Assembly (NCBI GenBank): GCA_045617585.1
Contig: JAZLIW010000204.1
Location: 1 to 36,146, forward strand
Source of the DNA: CAKRZE01 sp045617585
GTDB lineage: Bacteria > Bacillota > Clostridia > Oscillospirales > CAG-272
Direction: 5' to 3'
DNA: 36,146 nt
Every line of letters starts with the position of its first letter. Position 1 is the stretch's first letter. The position numbers and the translations under genes are program-made. The notes under the pieces were generated by a model that was not told the DNA's origin, did no database searches, and saw nothing but the letters and a program-made list of their open reading frames with translations. Shown in pieces: positions 31,791 through 36,146 of this stretch.

Positions 31791-34658
31791 ATGAAAAGAA
31801 AAGTGCTGTCTCTTCTGCTGCTGACCGCCATGCTCCTGCCCTGCGGATGTCAGGGAAAAGACCCGGTCACGCCTCCCTCCGGGGAGACCGACGCGGGGAA
31901 CACGGAGCCCGCCGAGACCGGGGGACCGCAGCCGAAGAGCGAAACGCTGGTCGAAAATGAGCTGCCCCCCGCGGTATTCGGCGCGTGGGCGGACAATTTC
32001 GTCCCCGGAGAGCGGTCGGGGATCAATTCTCCCGCGGTCACGTTTGACGCGGAGACCGGGCTTTACGTTCGTTTCCGCGGCGCGGTTGAGATCGACGGGC
32101 CCCGGACCTACGCCTCGGTCGACCGCCCGTATTCGCCCGCGATGTACGTCAATGTGGATGCCTACGCCTGCTCGCCGGATTACGTCAAATCGTTTTCCAG
32201 GGCGGGATACGGATACGTCGGGCAGGATTCCTCCGCCAACAAATCGGGCTACGGGGACGGGCATCCGGCGGTCCTGCAGCGCGGGATCGACGGGGCGACG
32301 GACGGCTTCTGGAATTCGGTCGTCCTGACGGAGGAGGTCATCAAGGACAACAACCGCACCTTCTTCACGCAGGCGGCGAAGAACGCCAACTGGTGGATCG
32401 GCTTTGCGGAGCCCGAGATGTTCCGAGACGGATTGTACGGGGACGGGTACAAGCAGATCTGGGAGGCGCAGTACGGCTTTGACTGGGAGGACCCCGCATC
32501 CTCCGTCTACTCCCTGTTTTCCGCGAGCAAGCTGAACATCTGGACGCATACGCACGCGATCCGTTCCTATCTTGACGCGATCCATAAGAAAAACGCGGCG
32601 TTCGACAACTTTGCCGTCGCGCCGCACAGTACGGTCTCGTACGCCGCGATCGGCGTGACCGACGGGTACGTCCACATGATGGGGACGGGACTGGTCGGGA
32701 CCGTGACGGGGCAGACCTGGAGCAACACGATCGAGACCGCCTTCCGGTACGGGGGGCAGAACGTCAAGGACACCTTCATCAACGGTCTGATCGATTACGG
32801 GACCTATCTTGACGCCGCCGACTATTACGGCGCCGATTTCTACGCGCTCTGCGATCCCATGTCGGATACCGCCTCGGTCACGGGGACCGAGGATTACTGG
32901 CGCGAACTCTGCCATCAGCAGCTCGTCGCTTCCCTGATGTATTCCGGCATCAACCGCTGGCAGTTCATCTGGACCAACCGCTCCTTTATGAACGTTTCCG
33001 CCGATTACCGCACCGAGCAGCTGAATATCCACAACGCGATCGCCGATATCTCGGGCAAGCCGTTCTCGATGACCTCGGGGACGCCCGGGATCACCTATCT
33101 GCTCGGCGACACGCTGACCTGGCAGAACGGGAACACGGATTGGGGCAAAAACGCGCGCGACGGATTCTTCGGTGTGACGGCACCGCTGCTGTACGACGGG
33201 ATCCTCGTCGAGACGCGCGCAATGGAGCTCGTGACGAGCAAGAAGGATCTGGAAGGGGTCTCTCTCCTCATCGTTTCCTACGACAATCAGAAGCCGCTCT
33301 ACGAGGAGACCAACGCCGCGATCGCGGAATTCGTGAAGGACGGCGGAACGCTCTTATATATCGGCGGACCGGACAAATATCTGGACAACGCGGAGGCGTG
33401 GTGGAGCCCCTCTTCTCCGACCGAGGACCTTCTGTCGAAGCTCGGTCTGGACGGCGTGCAGGTCGGGATGCTGAAAAAAGCGTCGACGCTCGTCTGGAAA
33501 GACGGAACGCCCGAGGGCTTCAACGGGTCGGAGATGACGGTCGGGAGCGATAAGTTCACCTACGCGTATTCCGGCACCGGGTTCACGCCCTTCCTTGAGA
33601 CGAAGAACGGTGACGTCATCGGCATGGAGGCGCAGGTCGGCGCGGGACGCGTCGTGATGGTCGGTCTGCCGACGGCGGACCTCAGTGCTTCCGCGTCCGG
33701 CGCGGCGCTGATGCGCGGGCTGACGAAGCTTGCGCTGACCTCGACCGAATATTCCTACGTCACCTCCGATTATTATCTCGCCGAGCGCGGCGATTACACC
33801 GCGGTCTATCCGCTCCGCGGGACCTATACGCTGAAGGGGACCTACGTCGATATCTTTTCCTCCGACCTGCGGGTCGTGAAGGACCCCGTCGTCGCCGAAA
33901 AGGAAGCGGCGCTCTATTACCGTGCGGAGGATACCGTCACCGCTCCCAGGGTGCTGTATCACGGCGGCGTGCGCGACGCGCTGACCGAAGGGAACGACAA
34001 AACCGAGATCACGGTCCACGCCGCGGAAAACGCGCTGATCCCGATCCGGATTGCCGCGCCGGAGGGCGTCTTCCCGGCGTCCGTCACCGCGGAATACGAG
34101 GGCGGCGGAACGACGGGTGCCGCCGCACAGTTCGACGAAGAGACGGGCTCGCTTCTCGTTACGCTCTACACGCTGCCCACCTCCCCGGCAAAGGTGACCG
34201 TGACCTGGGGCGGGGACCGCACGGCGATGAGAAACACGCATTACGTCGACGGAATGAAGATCCCGGTCAACGCGAGCGGCGCGGACGAAAAATATATCGT
34301 CTCGAACTCCGGTGCTGCGAACGGGAACAGCCGCTACTGCGACAGGGCGGCGCAGATCGTGTGGAAGTTCGATACCGCCGGGTACGAGGGGCTGCAGATC
34401 GCCGTCTCCGTCGTTTCCAACTATATCGTTGAGGTCTCGCGCGACGGGCAGAAATATACCGTTGCCGCGGATTACAGCAAGATGAGCACGCAGCGTGCCG
34501 CGGGCACCAACAATTCCGTGATCCTGATCACGGCGGATACGGTGCCGGGCGAAGGCGACGAGATCTATATCCGCCTGCGCAATACCGATACCTCGCAGGG
34601 ATGGGGCGGCGCGATCTCGCAGTTTGCCTTCCGTTATCTGGAAGAAATCAAAGAATAA
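31791..34658 (+). CDS. Large lipoprotein, glycoside-hydrolase-like with GATase-like and C-terminal sugar-binding-like domains
   Basis: 955 residues. The start at 31791 has GAAGG 8 bases upstream and opens a lipoprotein-like signal (LLLLTAMLLPCGC); a GTG at 31761 with AAAGGA is an alternative adding ten residues. An acidic Pro/Thr linker precedes a large alpha/beta region (about 60-480) that looks like a TIM-barrel glycosidase (YGADFYALCDPMSDT, GINRWQFIWTNRS). Next comes an A4 beta-galactosidase/GATase-like region (about 489-560: LLIVSYDNQKPLYEE, FVKDGGTLLYIGGPD), then beta-rich domains and a C-terminal galactose-binding-like module. The architecture is that of a retaining beta-glycosidase, but I could not assign catalytic Glu residues or a GH number. 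It shares an operon with the heparinase-like gene 25 bases downstream. Confidence 0.65.
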   Translation: MKRKVLSLLLLTAMLLPCGCQGKDPVTPPSGETDAGNTEPAETGGPQPKSETLVENELPPAVFGAWADNFVPGERSGINSPAVTFDAETGLYVRFRGAVEIDGPRTYASVDRPYSPAMYVNVDAYACSPDYVKSFSRAGYGYVGQDSSANKSGYGDGHPAVLQRGIDGATDGFWNSVVLTEEVIKDNNRTFFTQAAKNANWWIGFAEPEMFRDGLYGDGYKQIWEAQYGFDWEDPASSVYSLFSASKLNIWTHTHAIRSYLDAIHKKNAAFDNFAVAPHSTVSYAAIGVTDGYVHMMGTGLVGTVTGQTWSNTIETAFRYGGQNVKDTFINGLIDYGTYLDAADYYGADFYALCDPMSDTASVTGTEDYWRELCHQQLVASLMYSGINRWQFIWTNRSFMNVSADYRTEQLNIHNAIADISGKPFSMTSGTPGITYLLGDTLTWQNGNTDWGKNARDGFFGVTAPLLYDGILVETRAMELVTSKKDLEGVSLLIVSYDNQKPLYEETNAAIAEFVKDGGTLLYIGGPDKYLDNAEAWWSPSSPTEDLLSKLGLDGVQVGMLKKASTLVWKDGTPEGFNGSEMTVGSDKFTYAYSGTGFTPFLETKNGDVIGMEAQVGAGRVVMVGLPTADLSASASGAALMRGLTKLALTSTEYSYVTSDYYLAERGDYTAVYPLRGTYTLKGTYVDIFSSDLRVVKDPVVAEKEAALYYRAEDTVTAPRVLYHGGVRDALTEGNDKTEITVHAAENALIPIRIAAPEGVFPASVTAEYEGGGTTGAAAQFDEETGSLLVTLYTLPTSPAKVTVTWGGDRTAMRNTHYVDGMKIPVNASGADEKYIVSNSGAANGNSRYCDRAAQIVWKFDTAGYEGLQIAVSVVSNYIVEVSRDGQKYTVAADYSKMSTQRAAGTNNSVILITADTVPGEGDEIYIRLRNTDTSQGWGGAISQFAFRYLEEIKE

Positions 34659-34683
34659 ACCGTCAAAAGGACCGTGAACCGAT

Positions 34684-36146
34684 ATGAAAAACCGTATGGA
34701 TCAGGCTCATCCCCGCCTTCTTTTTACGAAAGAGGCGATCATCTCTCTGGCCCCCTCCCTTCCGCTTTTTGAGACCCTGCGTATATCGGCGGAAAAACTG
34801 AAGGCCGTCCCCCTCTATACCGAGGAATACGCCAACTCGGAATACACGCAGCACGGAAAATTCTACGAGCTCGGTGCGCAGATCATGTCGTTTGCCGGGA
34901 CCTTCGGGGTCCTGTACGCGGCAGGCGAGACCGGATACGCGGAAAAAATGAAGGAAGCGCTTCTGCATTACGCCTCTTTCCGGCAGTGGGCGGGCCCTGC
35001 CAACAAAGACCGCAAGGTCCCTTGGCATTCCGAGCTTACGACGACCCAGATGCTCTACGGTTTTGCGCTTGCGTACGATACGATGTACGACGCGTTTACG
35101 CCGGAGGAACGGAAGGTGATCCGCGAGGCGATGATCCGCCTCGGGATCCGCCCCCTGCTCGAGGACTGGGTCCTGCCGGGGCATCGCATCCACGCGCTGG
35201 ATTCGATGGGCCATAACTGGTGGGCGGTCTGCATCGCGTTTGCCGGAATCGGTATTCTCTCAATCCTTGACGAAGAACCGGAATGCGGGGAATGGCTGCC
35301 GCTCGTTGACCGGGCGCTGGAGGAATTCTGCACCTACGGCGGGGCGACCCTGCTCAACAAGGTGCCGAACTTCGACGAACGCGGGATGTTCTACGAGAGC
35401 GCCGGGTATTTCAACTACGGTGCGGGGGAACTCTGCCGGTATCTGTTCGTGCGGAAAAACGTGCTCGGGAAGGGGACGGAGGATTTCCCCGTTCTTCGGC
35501 GGATCCCCGCGGCGTTCCTGTCCCTCTCCGTCCCCGCGGAAAACGGGGAAAAGATCCGTTTCGTCAATTTCGGGGACAGCGATCTGAACGGCGTCTTTGA
35601 TCTGCTGCCGCGCTGGCTCCTGCTGCTCGGATACGGCGACGTCAATTTCCGCAGGTTCTATGCCAAGCTGAAAAAAGCGGATACGATCCTCGATCTGATC
35701 TATCCCGAGGCGTTCGCGTGCGACGGGGAAGCGCCCGTTTATCCCGCGCGGGAGGACTATCCCGGGACCGGGCTCGCGTTCCTGCGCGACGGGGACGAGG
35801 AGCTGGCGGTGCGATGCGGCTTTACGTGGAACCACGCGCATGACGACGGCGGAAGCTTCCTTCTGTTTGCGGATGGGGAGGACGTCCTCTGCGATTCCGG
35901 GACCGTCTCTTACGGGAAGAGCGACTACGTCCGGCATTACTGCGGGGCGGAGGCGCACAGCGTCGTCAAGGTCGGCGGGAAGGGGCAGTTTGAAGAGAAC
36001 TCCTCCCGCGGCAGCCGGTATTCCGGCACGGTGCGTTTCCTTGCGGAGGACTGCCTGCTCGCCGACGCGACCGGGCCGATGTGCGACCGGTGTCTGCGCA
36101 ATTTCCGTACGTTTTTCCGGCTGGACCGGGGGCTGTACGCCTTCGT
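34684..36146 (+). CDS. Heparinase II/III-like protein, 3' end cut off by the window
   Basis: 487 codons are visible and the frame is still open at the window edge. AAAAGGA (34665-34671) lies upstream; an in-frame ATG at 34696 is an alternative start. There is no signal peptide, so it is probably cytoplasmic. The N-terminal half is an alpha-helical (alpha/alpha toroid) region (HPRLLFTKEAI, WHSELTTTQMLYGFALAYD, LDSMGHNWWAV, FDERGMFYESAGYFNYG). The beta-sandwich follows with the heparinase II/III signature WNHAHDDGGSFLLFADGED, SGTVSYGKSDYVRHYC and AEAHSVVKVGG. Relatives cleave or hydrolyse uronic-acid polysaccharides and oligosaccharides. Co-transcription with the upstream glycosidase-like lipoprotein suggests that it processes imported fragments of the same glycan. 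Confidence 0.85.
   Translation, partial: MKNRMDQAHPRLLFTKEAIISLAPSLPLFETLRISAEKLKAVPLYTEEYANSEYTQHGKFYELGAQIMSFAGTFGVLYAAGETGYAEKMKEALLHYASFRQWAGPANKDRKVPWHSELTTTQMLYGFALAYDTMYDAFTPEERKVIREAMIRLGIRPLLEDWVLPGHRIHALDSMGHNWWAVCIAFAGIGILSILDEEPECGEWLPLVDRALEEFCTYGGATLLNKVPNFDERGMFYESAGYFNYGAGELCRYLFVRKNVLGKGTEDFPVLRRIPAAFLSLSVPAENGEKIRFVNFGDSDLNGVFDLLPRWLLLLGYGDVNFRRFYAKLKKADTILDLIYPEAFACDGEAPVYPAREDYPGTGLAFLRDGDEELAVRCGFTWNHAHDDGGSFLLFADGEDVLCDSGTVSYGKSDYVRHYCGAEAHSVVKVGGKGQFEENSSRGSRYSGTVRFLAEDCLLADATGPMCDRCLRNFRTFFRLDRGLYAF

Overview
The window looks like chromosome from an uncultured, low-to-mid GC relative of the Clostridia (Firmicutes). Four things point there: strong AAAGGAG-type ribosome sites, TTGACA/TTGCAA-17-TGnTATAAT promoters, a CpsB/YwqE-type PHP phosphatase with a split tyrosine-kinase system, and SipW-type (ER/archaeal-like) signal peptidases with TasA-like substrates. 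Sortase-like tails, lipobox lipoproteins and InlB-type repeats agree. Most genes are GC-rich. The transposase at the left edge, the TasA-like gene and the middle of the giant surface gene are visibly AT-richer. The assignment rests on gene families only; there is no rRNA or tRNA in the window.

Layout, left to right. (1) 1-1492: 5'-truncated IS1182-type transposase and the right end of its element, followed by hairpin-rich DNA. (2) 1671-6665: exopolysaccharide control module, made of a membrane nucleotide-sugar dehydratase/epimerase (FlaA1/CapD type), a small unknown protein, a PHP tyrosine phosphatase, a Wzz-like adaptor with a tyrosine-rich tail, and the partner BY-kinase. (3) 6777-18585: seven same-strand genes that look like one surface-fibre export system. 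They are SipW-type peptidase 1, a TasA-like secreted protein, a membrane-anchored TasA-like paralogue, SipW-type peptidase 2, a further SipW-type substrate, a 2280-residue secreted protein with a His/Cys-rich array and InlB-like repeats, and a last SipW-type substrate. (4) 18598-21556, minus strand: a secreted metallophosphoesterase and a secreted jelly-roll/beta-helix-like protein, both with C-terminal membrane anchors. (5) 21849-25007: an ECF sigma factor fused to about 870 extra residues containing a tandem duplication. (6) 25075-36146: secreted carbohydrate-active proteins, namely a tandem pectate-lyase-like beta-helix lipoprotein, a GxGYxYP lipoprotein, a NAGPA-type phosphodiester glycosidase with a small membrane protein, a large glycosidase-like lipoprotein and a truncated heparinase II/III-like protein.

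How it may work together (inference): modules 2 and 3 juxtapose polysaccharide control and SipW/TasA-type fibre export, which recalls the eps and tapA-sipW-tasA matrix operons of Bacillus subtilis, although no glycosyltransferases lie in this window. The strongest candidate for an undescribed system is the two-peptidase fibre cluster at 6962-18530. The second is the sigma-factor fusion at 21849-25007. Promoters with a 17-bp spacer can be read in front of most transcription units, and strong hairpin terminators separate several of the blocks.
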